From Lysobacteraceae bacterium UBA6001 (GTDB lineage Bacteria; Pseudomonadota; Gammaproteobacteria; Xanthomonadales; Xanthomonadaceae): a stretch of 22,103 nt of DNA. Of the stretch, positions 22,089-22,103 are shown in pieces. Numbering within the stretch: the stretch's first letter is position 1; the number at the start of each line of letters is the position of its first letter. A program made the position numbers and the translations under genes. Under the pieces are notes generated by a model, which ran no database searches, was not told where the DNA came from, and saw nothing but the letters and a program-made list of their open reading frames with translations. The DNA lies in contig DJAN01000298.1 in the NCBI GenBank assembly GCA_002429615.1, positions 1 through 22,103 on the forward strand. Reading direction: 5' to 3'.

Positions 22089-22103
22089 ACCGTAGGCGAC
22101 ATG

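Noticed and set aside
19654..22095. Very long open frame on the plus strand (813 codons)
   Set aside because: It runs antisense through three well-supported minus-strand genes (PstS-like/OmpA, methylglyoxal synthase, GH5 cellulase), is rich in Arg, Gly, Ala and Gln, and shows no domain. Such shadows are common in high-GC DNA.

Overview
The window is GC-rich, gene-dense chromosomal DNA. It most resembles the Xanthomonadaceae (Xanthomonas, Pseudoxanthomonas, Stenotrophomonas, Lysobacter). The evidence is the tonB-exbB-exbD1-exbD2 cluster next to pdxJ, a PA0069-type radical SAM protein, a FadL porin, and extragenic copies of a REP-like 24-mer. Genus is an inference. I see no rRNA, tRNA, CRISPR array, transposase or phage gene.

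Layout. (1) 1-2210: the energy-transduction operon, with the end of tonB, then exbB, exbD1 and exbD2, closed by a strong terminator. (2) 2268-4829, minus strand: pdxJ (GTG start), a small two-helix membrane protein and a ClsA-type cardiolipin synthase. (3) 4920-7761: a radical SAM protein and a VOC protein on the plus strand, a 2OG-Fe(II) oxygenase on the minus strand, and a nucleoside 2-deoxyribosyltransferase on the plus strand. (4) 7776-9302: a bidirectional terminator, then a FadL-type porin on the minus strand with a promoter and an operator-like palindrome. (5) 9408-11431, plus strand: rhomboid protease, DUF1820 protein and D-2-hydroxyacid dehydrogenase, followed by a REP inverted pair (REPIN) that separates them from the convergent ctpA-envC pair. 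(6) 11562-14258, minus strand: S41 protease and EnvC-like murein hydrolase activator, a common cell-envelope and division pairing. (7) 14386-16900, plus strand: an exported seven-repeat 'VNG' beta-solenoid protein and an M28 lipoprotein peptidase. (8) 16983-17441, minus strand: an exported protein with two PepSY-like repeats. (9) 17556-17940: a small, lower-GC island with one 59-residue double-glycine leader peptide, which has its own strong ribosome binding site and hairpin terminator. (10) 17992-21876, minus strand: a coiled-coil tail-anchored protein, a PstS-like/OmpA fusion, a methylglyoxal synthase with a second degenerate synthase-like half, and a secreted GH5 cellulase. The last ~225 bases hold no gene I can support.

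Most of the genes act in the cell envelope: TonB energy supply, lipid synthesis, fatty-acid import, periplasmic proteolysis, cell-wall hydrolase activation and secreted hydrolases. The most original signal is the double-glycine peptide at 17712-17891. Its predicted mature part is strongly cationic, has no acidic residue, and places two cysteines nearly symmetrically around a Pro-Asn-Gly turn. No exporter, modification enzyme or immunity gene lies beside it in this window. The next most interesting are the duplicated methylglyoxal synthase, the VNG-repeat protein, and the 71-bp identical in-frame block shared by exbD1 and exbD2.
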